A DNA stretch of 64,000 nt, from NCBI RefSeq assembly GCF_027923705.1, contig NZ_AP026442.1, positions 3,620,287-3,684,286 on the forward strand. Reading direction: 5' to 3'. Positions 17,292 through 28,070 of the stretch are shown piece by piece. The translations under genes and the position numbers were made by a program. The notes beneath the pieces were generated by a model that searched no databases, was not told where the DNA came from, and was given only the letters and a program-made list of their open reading frames with translations. The DNA comes from Cellulomonas sp. NTE-D12. GTDB taxonomy: Bacteria > Actinomycetota > Actinomycetes > Actinomycetales > Cellulomonadaceae. Each line of letters starts with the position of its first letter. Within the stretch, counting starts at the first letter, position 1.

Positions 17292-17999
17292 ATGGGCATC
17301 CTCGACAAGTTCGAGAACGGGGTGGAGCGCGCGGTCAACAACGCCTTCACCCGCTTCGCCCGGAGCGAGGTCAAGCCGGTCGAGCTGGTCAGCGCGCTGC
17401 GCCGCGAGGTGGACGACCGGGCGGCGGTGGTGGACCGGGACCGGACCGTCGTGCCCAACGACTTCGTCATCGAGCTGTCCACGTCGGACTACGACCAGGT
17501 CGAGGCGTGGGGCGCCGAGACGCTGGCCGACGAGTTCGCGGCGAACGTCACCGACCACGCCGCCAGCCAGCGGTACGCCTTCGTCGGGCCGGTGACCGTG
17601 TCCTTCGCCGAGGACCCGGACCTGGAGACGGGCCGGTTCACGGTGAAGAGCTCGACGGTGCGCGGTGCGGTGGCGCCGGCCACCACGGCTGCGCCGAGCC
17701 CGCGGCACCCGCTGCTGGACATCGACGGTCAGCGGTACCTGCTGACCGGTCCGGTGACGGTGATCGGCCGCGGCTCGGAGGCGGACATCATCGTCGACGA
17801 CCCCGGCGTCTCCCGTCGGCACCTGGAGATCCGCGTCACGCCGGACGGTGTGATCGCCACGGACCTCGGCTCCACCAACGGACTGTTCGTCGAGGGCCAC
17901 CAGGTCCCCGCCGCCACCCTGCTCGACGGCAACACGCTCACCATCGGCCGCACCCGGATCCTGTTCTGGACCGGTGGCGAGCCGGAAGCGGACGGGTGA
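17292..17999 (+). CDS. fhaA: FHA domain protein FhaA (DUF3662 + FHA)
   Basis: The 235-residue protein has an N-terminal DUF3662 domain (ILDKFENGVERAVNNAFTRF, about residues 1-115), a short linker, and a C-terminal FHA domain (about 145-230) with the phosphothreonine-binding residues in GRGSEADI, SRRHLEI and GSTNGLF. In mycobacteria FhaA binds phosphorylated PknB targets such as MviN/CwlM and restrains peptidoglycan synthesis; the same role is inferred. ATG 17292 is preceded by GAAGGAGG. The 300-bp gap from tRNA-Leu holds a -10-like TACGAT (17200-17205) and no gene. It is the first gene of the seven-gene cluster. Confidence 0.95.
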   Translation: MGILDKFENGVERAVNNAFTRFARSEVKPVELVSALRREVDDRAAVVDRDRTVVPNDFVIELSTSDYDQVEAWGAETLADEFAANVTDHAASQRYAFVGPVTVSFAEDPDLETGRFTVKSSTVRGAVAPATTAAPSPRHPLLDIDGQRYLLTGPVTVIGRGSEADIIVDDPGVSRRHLEIRVTPDGVIATDLGSTNGLFVEGHQVPAATLLDGNTLTIGRTRILFWTGGEPEADG

Positions 18000-18008
18000 C
18001 ACCGGCGC

Positions 18009-18554
18009 ATGAGCGAGGTCACGGTCACTCTGCTGCGCTGGGGATACCTGGCGCTGCTGTGGGTCCTGGTGCTGTCCGCCATCTCGGTGCTCCGCCGGGA
18101 CCTGTACGGCACCCGGATCGTCGACCGCCGACGCGCCGCGCAGGCCGCCCGCAGCAGTAACGCCCAGCCGGTCCCCGCGTCCACCATCCCGGAACCGCCG
18201 AGCCCCGCGGCACCCGAGGCCGCCGCACCGGCCCGGCAGCCGCGCCGCTCGCGCTCCACCGGCGGCCCCACCCGCCTGGTGGTGACCGAAGGGGCGCTGC
18301 GCGGCACCATCCTCCCGCTGGGCTCGTCGTCCGTGCTGGTCGGCCGCTCGCCCAGCTGCACCCTGGTGCTGGACGACGACTACTCGTCCTCCCGCCACGC
18401 CCGCCTGTTCCAGCAGGGCGACCAGTGGTTCGTCGAGGACCTCGGCTCCACCAACGGCACGTTCGTCGGCGAGCGTCGCGTCGAGTCACCCACCCCCGTC
18501 CCCACCGGCACGCCGGTGCGGGTGGGCCGCAGCGTCCTCGAGCTGCAGAGGTAA
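18009..18554 (+). CDS. fhaB: Membrane-anchored FHA domain protein FhaB/FipA
   Basis: The 181-residue protein has one N-terminal transmembrane helix (about residues 8-28, LRWGYLALLWVLVLSAISVL), a Pro/Ala-rich cytoplasmic linker and a C-terminal FHA domain (about 90-180) with GRSPSC, SSRHARL and GSTNGTF. FhaB homologues link Ser/Thr kinase signalling with septal proteins in actinobacteria. It lies 9 bp after fhaA and 4 bp before pstP, so it is part of one transcript. Confidence 0.94.
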   Translation: MSEVTVTLLRWGYLALLWVLVLSAISVLRRDLYGTRIVDRRRAAQAARSSNAQPVPASTIPEPPSPAAPEAAAPARQPRRSRSTGGPTRLVVTEGALRGTILPLGSSSVLVGRSPSCTLVLDDDYSSSRHARLFQQGDQWFVEDLGSTNGTFVGERRVESPTPVPTGTPVRVGRSVLELQR

Positions 18555-18558
18555 CCGG

Positions 18559-19959
18559 GTGAGCATCGGCCTGCGGTACGCGGCCCGGTCCGACGTGGGG
18601 CTGGTCCGCGCCAACAACCAGGACTCGGCCTACGCCGGTCCGCACCTGCTGATGGTCGCGGACGGCATGGGCGGGCACGCCGGCGGCGACGTCGCGTCCT
18701 CGGTGGCGGTGGCGGCGTTCGCGCCGCTGGACGACGAGGCGCACGGCCCGGACGACGCGCTCGCCGAGCTGGAGCAGGCGATGGAGAGCGCGCGCGAGGA
18801 GATCATCGCGCGTTCCGAGGCCGAGCCGGACCTGACGGGCATGGGCACGACGGTGACGGCGATCCTGCGCACCGGCAACAAGCTGGCGATGGCCCACATC
18901 GGCGACTCGCGCGGCTACCTGCTGCGCGACGGCGAGCTGACGCAGGTCACCACCGACCACACGTTCGTCCAGCACCTGGTGGACACCGGCAAGATCACGC
19001 CGGAGGAGGCGGTGCACCACCCGCAGCGGTCGGTGGTGATGCGCGTGCTCGGCGACTTCGACACCGACGTCACCCCGGACCTGTCGGTGCGCGAGGCCCG
19101 CCGCGGCGACCGGTGGCTGCTGTGCTCGGACGGGCTGTCCGGGTTCGTCAGCGGGGACACGCTCGCCGAGACGCTGCGCGAGATCCCGGACGTCGACGCC
19201 TGCGCCGACCGCCTGGTGCAGCTGGCGCTGCGCGCCGGCGGTGGCGACAACATCACGGTGATCGTCGCGGACGTCGTCGAGCTCGACGACCTGCGGGACG
19301 GCACCGCCCCCGGCACCGCGACCACGGTGGTCGGCGCCGCCGCCAGCTCCCGCAACCGGCCCACCTCGGCGGCGGACGGTCCAGCGGCACGTGCGGCGAA
19401 CCTGACCAAGCGGGCCGCTCGCGCCGTCGGGCTGGGTGGCGCGGCGCACGAGGCGGAGGACGACGACAACCACGCCGCCGCGGTGGACGACGAGGAGGCG
19501 GCCGACGAGCGCGCCGCCGAGTCCGGCCCGACGCGCCGGAGCCTGCTGGTGGTGTGGTCCGCGGCGCTCGGCCTGGTGCTGGTGCTGCTCGGTGCCGGCT
19601 ACGCGTGGAGCCAGACGCAGTACTTCGTCGGCGACGACGGCGGCCGGGTCGGGGTGTTCCGCGGTGTGCCGTCGTCCGTCGGACCGCTCCAGCTCTCGTC
19701 GGTGGTGGAGCACAGCGACGTGCAGGTCGGCACGCTGCCGGACTACCTGCAGCAGCGCGTGCGGGCGACCATCCGGGCGACCTCGCTCTCCTCGGCGCGT
19801 GACCAGGTGTCGGCCCTCGCCCAGGCGGTGCCGACCCCCGAGCCGTCCGCCAGCCCGACGCCGACGGCATCGGCCACACCGAGCCCGACCACCAGCCCGG
19901 ACGCGACGTTCACCGCCTCCCCGCTCCCGGCCCCGGTCCCGACCGTCGTCGGCCCGTGA
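18559..19959 (+). CDS. pstP: PP2C Ser/Thr protein phosphatase PstP
   Basis: The 466-residue protein has an N-terminal PP2C catalytic domain (about 1-240) with the metal-binding motifs ADGMGGHAGGD, GMGTTVTAIL, HIGDSRGYL, LLCSDGLSG and GGGDNITVIV. A low-complexity linker leads to a transmembrane helix near residues 330-350 and an extracellular tail ending in a Pro/Ser/Thr-rich run. It dephosphorylates PknA/PknB and their substrates. The start is GTG. Its stop overlaps the rodA start (ATGA). Confidence 0.96.
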   Translation: MSIGLRYAARSDVGLVRANNQDSAYAGPHLLMVADGMGGHAGGDVASSVAVAAFAPLDDEAHGPDDALAELEQAMESAREEIIARSEAEPDLTGMGTTVTAILRTGNKLAMAHIGDSRGYLLRDGELTQVTTDHTFVQHLVDTGKITPEEAVHHPQRSVVMRVLGDFDTDVTPDLSVREARRGDRWLLCSDGLSGFVSGDTLAETLREIPDVDACADRLVQLALRAGGGDNITVIVADVVELDDLRDGTAPGTATTVVGAAASSRNRPTSAADGPAARAANLTKRAARAVGLGGAAHEAEDDDNHAAAVDDEEAADERAAESGPTRRSLLVVWSAALGLVLVLLGAGYAWSQTQYFVGDDGGRVGVFRGVPSSVGPLQLSSVVEHSDVQVGTLPDYLQQRVRATIRATSLSSARDQVSALAQAVPTPEPSASPTPTASATPSPTTSPDATFTASPLPAPVPTVVGP

Positions 19960-21440
19960 TGGCGACCGTCCAGCCCCTGCGGGTCCGCTCCGGCCGTGGC
20001 GTCGAGCTCGGCCTGCTCGTGCTCGCCCTGGTGCTCGGCGTGGCGGCGTACGCCCTGGTCGGCCTGGGGGTGAAGGACAAGGTCCCGTCGAACGTGCTCT
20101 GGTACGGCGTCGGCATGGCGGTGATGGCCGTCGGCATGCACCTGGTGCTGCGGTGGCGGGCTCCGTACGCCGACCCGGTGATCCTGCCGATCGTCGTCGC
20201 GCTGAACGGCATCGGCCTGGCGATGATCTACCGGCTGGACCTCGCCGCCGAGTCCAAGGGCCACCCCACCGACTTCGCCGGCAAGCAGCTGGTGTGGACC
20301 GCGATCTCGGTGGTGCTCGCCGCCGTCGTGCTGATCTGGCTGCGCGACCACCGCACCCTGCGCCGGTACACGTACACGGCGGGCGTCGCAGCGCTGGTGC
20401 TCATGGCCTCGCCGATGCTGCCGGTGATCGGCAAGGACGTGAACGGTGCCCGGATCTGGGTCCGGGTGGGCGGCGTCGGCCTGCAGCCCGCGGAGCTGGC
20501 CAAGATCGCGCTGGCGATCTTCTTCGCCGGCTACCTCGTCACCAACCGGGACACGCTCACGCTCGCCGGGCCGAAGGTGCTCGGGCTGCAGCTGCCGCGC
20601 GTCCGCGACCTGGGCCCGATCCTGGTCGTCTGGGGCGTCTCGCTGGCGATCCTGGTGCTGCAGAGCGACCTCGGCACGTCCCTGCTGTTCTTCGGGCTGT
20701 TCGTCGCGGTGCTCTACCTCGCCACGGAGCGGATCTCCTGGGTGGCCATCGGCCTGGTGCTGTTCGCAGGCGGCGCCGCCGCAGCGGTCGCGGCGATCCC
20801 GCACGTCGCCGTGCGCTTCTCGGCGTGGTCCGACGCCCTGTCGAACGCCGAGTTCAACCGGCCCTTCGGTGGCTCCGGCCAGCTGGTCCGCGGCCTGTTC
20901 GGCATGGCCAGCGGCGGGCTGTTCGGCACCGGCTGGGGCCAGGGCCGGCCCGACCTGGTCCCGTTCGCCGAGTCCGACTTCATCGTCCCGTCGCTCGGCG
21001 AGGAGCTGGGGCTGACGGGCCTGCTGGCGATCCTCGTCCTCTACGCGGTGCTGACCGAGCGCGGGCTGCGCACGGCGATCGGCGTGCGGGACGGGTTCGG
21101 CAAGCTGCTGGCCGGCGGCCTGGCGTTCGTGATGGCGTTCCAGGTGTTCGTCGTCGTCGGCGGTGTGACGCGCCTGATCCCGCTGACCGGCCTGACCACG
21201 CCGTTCCTGGCGTACGGCGGCTCGTCGCTGCTGGCCAACTGGGTGATCGTGGCGCTGCTGCTGCGGGTGTCGGACGACGCCCGGCGGCCGGCACCGGCGA
21301 TGCGAGCGGTCGCCACGCCCTCCGGCGGCACGCCCGCGGTCGGCAACCCGGCCGTCGGCGGCCCGGTGGTCCGGCGTCCCGCGCCGCGCGGTGCCGAGCC
21401 GGACGAGAACCCGACGGAGCGGATCGGGGGTCTGCCGTGA
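19956..21440 (+). CDS. rodA: SEDS-family peptidoglycan glycosyltransferase RodA
   Basis: The 494-residue polytopic membrane protein has about ten to twelve transmembrane segments. SEDS signatures include KDVNGARIWVRVGGVGLQPA with PAELAKIA, FGGSGQLVRGLFGMASGG, and PFLAYGGSSLLANW near residue 420. SEDS proteins polymerise lipid II together with a class B PBP, here encoded by the next gene, pbpA, which overlaps by 4 bp (GTGA). The C-terminal 65 residues are a Pro/Gly-rich cytoplasmic tail. In this cluster the protein is the elongation-type RodA, not FtsW. Confidence 0.95.
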   Translation: MMATVQPLRVRSGRGVELGLLVLALVLGVAAYALVGLGVKDKVPSNVLWYGVGMAVMAVGMHLVLRWRAPYADPVILPIVVALNGIGLAMIYRLDLAAESKGHPTDFAGKQLVWTAISVVLAAVVLIWLRDHRTLRRYTYTAGVAALVLMASPMLPVIGKDVNGARIWVRVGGVGLQPAELAKIALAIFFAGYLVTNRDTLTLAGPKVLGLQLPRVRDLGPILVVWGVSLAILVLQSDLGTSLLFFGLFVAVLYLATERISWVAIGLVLFAGGAAAAVAAIPHVAVRFSAWSDALSNAEFNRPFGGSGQLVRGLFGMASGGLFGTGWGQGRPDLVPFAESDFIVPSLGEELGLTGLLAILVLYAVLTERGLRTAIGVRDGFGKLLAGGLAFVMAFQVFVVVGGVTRLIPLTGLTTPFLAYGGSSLLANWVIVALLLRVSDDARRPAPAMRAVATPSGGTPAVGNPAVGGPVVRRPAPRGAEPDENPTERIGGLP

Positions 21441-22888
21441 ACACCCCGCTGCGCCGCCTCGCGACCATGATGCTGGTGATGTTCGTCGCCCTGATGGGCA
21501 GCGCCACCTGGGTGCAGTTCGTCCAGGCGAGCAAGCTGAACAACGACCCGCGCAACGTCCGCACCCTGTACCGGGAGTTCGGCAACCCGCGCGGGCCCAT
21601 CGTGGCCGGCGGCACGGCCATCGCCTCGAGCACCAAGGTGAACGACGCCTTCGGCTACCAGCGGCAGTACGCCGCCGGCGACGTGTACTCGGCGGTGACC
21701 GGCTACTACTCGGTGGCCAACGGTCGGTCGCAGCTCGAGCTGGCCGCGAACTCCCAGCTGACCGGCCGCAGCGACCAGCTGTTCTTCACGCGCATCCGCG
21801 ACCTGCTCACCGGCAAGGCGACCGAGGGCGCGGCGGTGGAGACGACGATCCTGCCGGCAGCCCAGCAGGCGGCGCGGACCGCGCTCGGCAACCAGCGTGG
21901 GGCCGTCGTCGCCATCGAGCCGTCCACCGGCAAGATCCTCGCGATGGTGTCCACCCCCGGGTTCGACCCCAACGCCCTCGCGGTGCACGACACCGCCGCC
22001 GCCAACGCCGCCTTCCAGCAGCTGAACAAGGCGGACGGCAACCCGCTGCTGAACAAGGCGATCAGCGACCGGTTCGCCCCCGGCTCCACGTTCAAGCTGG
22101 TCACCGCGGCGGCGGCGCTGGCGAGCGGGAAGTACACCGCGCAGACGCAGGTGCCCGCGCCCCTCCAGCTGACGCTGCCGAACACCACTGCCACCCTCAG
22201 CAACTTCGGTGGCGAGAGCTGCGGCGGTGCGACCGTCAGCCTCGCTGACGCGCTGCGGGTCTCCTGCAACACGGCGTTCGCGCAGGTGGGCCTGGACCTC
22301 GGCGCCGCGGCGATCAAGGCGCAGGCGGACAAGTTCGGCTTCGACGACCCGTCGCTGACCGTCCCGATGCCGGTCGTGCAGTCGGTGGTGCCGGCCGGGC
22401 TGGACGCACCCGAGACGGCGCAGTCGGCCATCGGCCAGCGCGACGTGCAGGCGACGCCCCTGCAGATGGCGATGGTCGCCGCGGCGATCGCCAACGGTGG
22501 CGTGCTGATGCGGCCCTACCTGATCCAGACGGTGCGTGCTGCGGACCTGACGGTGGTCAGCCAGGCGCAGCCCAGCACCTACTCCCAGGCCATGTCGTCC
22601 GCCGACGCCGCGACGCTGCGCGACATGATGCTCGGCGTCGTCAACAACGGCACCGGCACCGCGGCGCAGATCCCGGGCATGCAGGTGGCGGGCAAGACGG
22701 GCACGGCCGAGACGGCCGCCGGCCAGGCGCCGCACGCGTGGTTCGCCGCGTTCGCCCCGGCCGACGCACCGAAGGTGGCCGTCGCGGTGTTCGTCGAGCA
22801 CGGCGGCAGCCTCGGCAACGACGCGACCGGCGGTGCCGTCGCCGCGCCGATCGCCAAGGCCGTGATCAAGGCGGTGACCGGAAAGTGA
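21437..22888 (+). CDS. pbpA: Class B penicillin-binding protein PbpA
   Basis: The 483-residue transpeptidase has an N-terminal membrane anchor (LATMMLVMFVALMGSATWVQ), a short dimerisation region and a C-terminal transpeptidase domain. Active-site motifs are PGSTFKL (S-x-x-K, nucleophile Ser), SCN (S-x-N) and AGKTGTAE (K-T-G). It crosslinks peptidoglycan in partnership with RodA. The start is GTG 21437, overlapping the rodA stop; the open frame extends far upstream but only as a shadow of pstP and rodA. Confidence 0.96.
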   Translation: MNTPLRRLATMMLVMFVALMGSATWVQFVQASKLNNDPRNVRTLYREFGNPRGPIVAGGTAIASSTKVNDAFGYQRQYAAGDVYSAVTGYYSVANGRSQLELAANSQLTGRSDQLFFTRIRDLLTGKATEGAAVETTILPAAQQAARTALGNQRGAVVAIEPSTGKILAMVSTPGFDPNALAVHDTAAANAAFQQLNKADGNPLLNKAISDRFAPGSTFKLVTAAAALASGKYTAQTQVPAPLQLTLPNTTATLSNFGGESCGGATVSLADALRVSCNTAFAQVGLDLGAAAIKAQADKFGFDDPSLTVPMPVVQSVVPAGLDAPETAQSAIGQRDVQATPLQMAMVAAAIANGGVLMRPYLIQTVRAADLTVVSQAQPSTYSQAMSSADAATLRDMMLGVVNNGTGTAAQIPGMQVAGKTGTAETAAGQAPHAWFAAFAPADAPKVAVAVFVEHGGSLGNDATGGAVAAPIAKAVIKAVTGK

Positions 22889-24297
22889 GGACGGCACCGG
22901 GGGTCGCGCTCGGCGGCCGGTACAGGCTCGCCCGCCGCATCGCGGTGGGTGGCATGGGCGAGGTGTGGGAGGCGCAGGACGAGGCGCTCGGCCGGCCCGT
23001 CGCGGTGAAGGTGCTGCGTGAGGAGTTCGCCGGCGACCGCGGCTTCCTCGAGCGGTTCCGCACGGAGGCCCGGAACTCCGCGGCCTTGTCGCACGGCAAC
23101 ATCGCCGCGCTGTACGACTACGGCGAGCAGGACGGTTCGGCGTACCTGGTCCAGGAGCTCGTCGTCGGCGAACCCCTCTCCGACCTGCTGGAACGCGAAC
23201 CGGTGCTCGAGCCCCGTCGGCTGCTGCCGATCCTCGCCCAGACGGCCCGCGCGCTGCACGCCGCGCACGAGGCCGGGGTGGTGCACCGCGACGTGAAGCC
23301 GGGCAACATCCTGATCGGCCGCGGCAACCGGGTGAAGATCACCGACTTCGGCGTCTCGCTGGCGCAGGACCAGCCGACCATGACGGCGACCGGCATGGTG
23401 ATGGGCACCGCCCAGTACCTGTCCCCGGAGCAGGCCGTCGGCCGGCCGGCCACGCGTCTGTCGGACCTGTACTCCCTGGGCGTGGTGGCCTACGAGGCGC
23501 TGGCCGGCAAGCGGCCCTTCACCGGGCCGACCGCGGTCGACATCGCGGTCGCCCACGTCAACGACCCGGTCCCGCCGCTGCCGTCGTCGGTCGACCACGC
23601 GCTCGCCGACCTGGTGCTCCGCCTGCTGTCGAAGGACCCGGCCAAGCGACCGCAGTCCGGCGAGCAGCTGGCCGTCACCCTCGACCGGCTGCTGCCGCAC
23701 ACGCCGGTGTCCGGCGTCCCGATGGTGGTCACCGCACCGGAGCCGCCGGTCCGGGTGCCGACGGGCACGGCGACGGGCACTCCGACGGGCACGGTCGCCG
23801 GGACCGCAACGGGTGCGCCGGCCGGGACCGCGGCGCGCACGGGCACGTCGACCACCGGCACGTCGGACGCTCGCACCGCGACCCCCGCCGCTCGCTCCGC
23901 CGACGCCGTCCCCCCGTCCTTCCCGCCCCGCCACCGCGTCCGGCCGGCAGAGGCCTCCGCCGGCCGGCACACCGCTCCCCGCACGGCACCGGCCGCCGGC
24001 ACCCGCTCCACCCGCTCGGGAGCGGCGTCGCCGTCCACCCCGGGCTGGGTGACCGAGGTGACCACCCGGGGACCGGCCCGGTGGCGCTGGATCGTGGTGA
24101 TCGCGGTGCTGATCGTGGTGGCGCTGCTGGGGGCAGCCCTGGCCAGCAGCCTGACCAGGGCGGACGCGGTCCCGGGGACGACGGCACCGGGCGCCGTGCT
24201 CGCAGCCACGCCGGACGGCACCGGTCCGACCGCCGTTACGGATGGGATGATCGGGCAGGACGGCCGGTGGCACACCACCGCCGACGGACGACGCTGA
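22885..24297 (+). CDS. pknA: Ser/Thr protein kinase PknA
   Basis: The 470-residue kinase has a glycine loop VGGMGEVW, catalytic Lys42, HRDVKPGN with Asp136, DFG at 154-156 and SPEQA in the activation segment. A Thr/Gly/Ala-rich linker (about 290-395) contains irregular G-T repeats. A transmembrane helix lies near residues 400-420 (IVVIAVLIVVALLGAAL), with a short extracellular tail lacking PASTA repeats. PknA phosphorylates division and wall proteins with PknB. GTG 22885 overlaps the pbpA stop. Confidence 0.95.
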   Translation: MRTAPGVALGGRYRLARRIAVGGMGEVWEAQDEALGRPVAVKVLREEFAGDRGFLERFRTEARNSAALSHGNIAALYDYGEQDGSAYLVQELVVGEPLSDLLEREPVLEPRRLLPILAQTARALHAAHEAGVVHRDVKPGNILIGRGNRVKITDFGVSLAQDQPTMTATGMVMGTAQYLSPEQAVGRPATRLSDLYSLGVVAYEALAGKRPFTGPTAVDIAVAHVNDPVPPLPSSVDHALADLVLRLLSKDPAKRPQSGEQLAVTLDRLLPHTPVSGVPMVVTAPEPPVRVPTGTATGTPTGTVAGTATGAPAGTAARTGTSTTGTSDARTATPAARSADAVPPSFPPRHRVRPAEASAGRHTAPRTAPAAGTRSTRSGAASPSTPGWVTEVTTRGPARWRWIVVIAVLIVVALLGAALASSLTRADAVPGTTAPGAVLAATPDGTGPTAVTDGMIGQDGRWHTTADGRR

Positions 24298-24308
24298 AGG
24301 GCACCTAC

Positions 24309-26330
<2,022 letters not shown>

Positions 26331-26348
26331 TCACCGGGCAGCACGACG

Positions 26349-26380
26349 ACGGCCGCTCACCGAACCCGGTGGGCGGCCGT
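26349..26380. terminator. Bidirectional terminator between pknB and pabA
   Basis: Thirteen-base arms at 26349-26361 and 26368-26380 form a near-perfect stem with a 6-base loop, followed by T-rich sequence. It sits between convergent genes and can serve both. Confidence 0.8.
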
Positions 26381-26424
26381 TCTCGTCGTCGGACCGGCCG
26401 AGCCGGCCGATCAGCAGCGCCGGA

Positions 26425-27048
26425 TCAGGCGCGCACCAACGGGTGCAGCCCCTCGGACCGCCCCACGGCCCCGTCGTCCCCGCACATCGCCAGCCAGTTG
26501 GCGAGCAGCCGGTGACCGCCCTGCGTCAGCACCGACTCGGGGTGGAACTGCACGCCGTGCAGCGGCAGCGTCCGGTGCTGCAGGCCCATGATGATGCCGT
26601 TCGCCGTGGCGGTGACCTCGAGCTCGTCGGAGAACGTCCCGTCCACCACGGCCAGCGAGTGGTACCGCGTGGCGGTGAACGGCGACGGCAGCCCGGCCAG
26701 CACGCCGCGGCCGTCGTGCTGCACCTCGCTCGTCTTGCCGTGCATCAGCTCCGGTGCGTGCGTCACCACGCCGCCGTACACCTCGCCGAGCGCCTGGTGG
26801 CCCAGGCAGACGCCGAGCATCGGCGTCCCCGTCTCGGCGCAGTCCCGGATCACCTGCATCGACGAGCCGGCGGCCGACGGCGTCCCCGGTCCCGGAGACA
26901 CCAGCACGCCGTCGAAGGCCACCCGGTCGGACACGGGCGGGACGGTGTCGTTGCGCACCACCACGGTGTCGGCACCGAGCTGGTTGAGGTACCCGACGAT
27001 CGTGTAGACGAACGAGTCGTAGTTGTCGACCACCAAGATCTTCGTCAT
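26425..27048 (-). CDS. pabA: Class I glutamine amidotransferase (PabA/TrpG type)
   Basis: The 207-residue protein is a complete GATase1 domain: ILVVDNYDSFVY at the N-terminus, VLVSPGPGTP (oxyanion loop), MLGVCLGHQAL with the nucleophile Cys, and GVQFHPES with the catalytic His-x-Glu. It supplies ammonia from glutamine to aminodeoxychorismate or anthranilate synthase; no synthase component I gene is adjacent. Its position beside pknB is conserved in actinobacteria, where it is usually annotated pabA or trpG; the two cannot be separated by sequence here. The ATG overlaps the stop of the upstream small gene (TGATG). Confidence 0.93.
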   Translation of the reverse strand: MTKILVVDNYDSFVYTIVGYLNQLGADTVVVRNDTVPPVSDRVAFDGVLVSPGPGTPSAAGSSMQVIRDCAETGTPMLGVCLGHQALGEVYGGVVTHAPELMHGKTSEVQHDGRGVLAGLPSPFTATRYHSLAVVDGTFSDELEVTATANGIIMGLQHRTLPLHGVQFHPESVLTQGGHRLLANWLAMCGDDGAVGRSEGLHPLVRA

Positions 27049-27209
27049 CACTCACCCACGGTCGTCTGGTTGAAAGGCATGTGCGGGGCGATCGCCGGGT
27101 ACACCCACTCGAAGCAGGCCGCGAGCACCGCGGCGGCCAGCAGCACGCTGATCAGCACCCGCACCCACACCGGCCCCGGCAGGTGCCGCCACAGCCACGC
27201 GTACATCAT
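27048..27209 (-). CDS. Small conserved membrane protein, 53 residues
   Basis: This short frame overlaps both neighbours for translation: its ATG overlaps the sortase stop (ATGA) and its stop TGA shares a base with the pabA ATG (TGATG). The protein has one hydrophobic segment (VWVRVLISVLLAAAVLAACF), preceded by WLWRHLPGP and followed by a conserved-looking tail ending APHMPFNQTTVGE. I recognise the pattern as a small uncharacterised actinobacterial protein found between sortase E and pabA genes. The function is unknown; the tight coupling suggests a role at the membrane with the sortase. Confidence 0.85.
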   Translation of the reverse strand: MMYAWLWRHLPGPVWVRVLISVLLAAAVLAACFEWVYPAIAPHMPFNQTTVGE

Positions 27210-28000
27210 GCGCTCCCGAGCAGCTCGGCCGGCACCCCGTCGGAGGCCGGCGCCCAGTAGTCGAGCACTCCGTGCACCACGTACCGCTGGGCGGCGGAGT
27301 ACATCGGCGTGCAGGTGGTCATGGTGATCGACCGCGCCGTGGGGGTCGCTCCCGGCTTGTCCGGCACCGGCGCGATCACCTCGGTCTGGTGCGGGTAGAC
27401 GATCTCCGTCGACGCGACCTTGTAGACGTACCAGGCGTCCTCGGTGCGCACGACGAGGGCGTCGCCCACCTGCAGCTCGGCGATCCGGTTGAACGGCTTG
27501 CCGAACGTGGTGCGGTGGCCCGCGACGGCGAAGTTGCCGACGGCACCGGGCATCGCCGTGCCCTGGTAGTGCCCGATGCCGAGCACGTCGAGCACGGTGG
27601 CGCGGTCGGTGCCCTCGCTGATCGGGCGTTCCGGCTCACCGGCCCACCGGGGGACCTGCAACGTCGCGAACGTCGTCGCATGGCCCGGCTCGGCCAGGAC
27701 GGGCGGGTCGTCGTGCCGCGGCGTCGCCACCTTCGGTCCGGCGACCGCCGTCGCCCCCGCGGCCGCGCTCGGGGCGCTCGTCGGCACGGGCGTGGCCCAC
27801 GCCAGCGACTGCACCACGCGCGCCTGTCCCGCGTTCCCCTGCACGTCGGTCCACCACAGCTGCCACGCCAGGAACCCGAGCAGCAGCACGCCCACCGTCA
27901 GCAGCACCTCGCCGAGCACGCCGACGGCGCCCCACACCAGCCCGTGCCGACGGGCGGCCCGCCTGGCGACCCGCCGGTTCGGCGCGACGTCGGTGGTCAT
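27206..28000 (-). CDS. Class E sortase
   Basis: The 264-residue membrane-anchored transpeptidase has one N-terminal transmembrane helix (VLLTVGVLLLGFLAW), an Ala/Pro-rich stalk, and a sortase fold with catalytic His in AVAGHRTTFGKPF, Cys in TMTTCTP and Arg in QRYVVHGVL. Class E sortases attach LAXTG-bearing proteins to peptidoglycan in high-GC actinobacteria. ATG 28000 is chosen; an in-frame GTG at 28081 would add 27 charged residues and overlap the DUF881 gene. It forms an operon with the small membrane protein and pabA downstream and DUF881 upstream. Confidence 0.9.
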   Translation of the reverse strand: MTTDVAPNRRVARRAARRHGLVWGAVGVLGEVLLTVGVLLLGFLAWQLWWTDVQGNAGQARVVQSLAWATPVPTSAPSAAAGATAVAGPKVATPRHDDPPVLAEPGHATTFATLQVPRWAGEPERPISEGTDRATVLDVLGIGHYQGTAMPGAVGNFAVAGHRTTFGKPFNRIAELQVGDALVVRTEDAWYVYKVASTEIVYPHQTEVIAPVPDKPGATPTARSITMTTCTPMYSAAQRYVVHGVLDYWAPASDGVPAELLGSA

Positions 28001-28070
28001 GCGGCCGCCCCCCGCCTCGTCCGGCACCGCCTCGTCCGGCTCGTACCGCACCGCCCCGTCCCGCGCCCCC

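Noticed and set aside
19436..22888. A single 1150-codon frame spanning pstP, rodA and pbpA
   Set aside because: Only its last 483 codons (pbpA from GTG 21437) are coding; the rest overlaps two clear genes in another frame.
23750..23880. Thr/Gly/Ala-rich repeats in pknA as a DNA repeat element
   Set aside because: Irregular linker low complexity typical of actinobacterial kinase juxtamembrane regions; no regular period.
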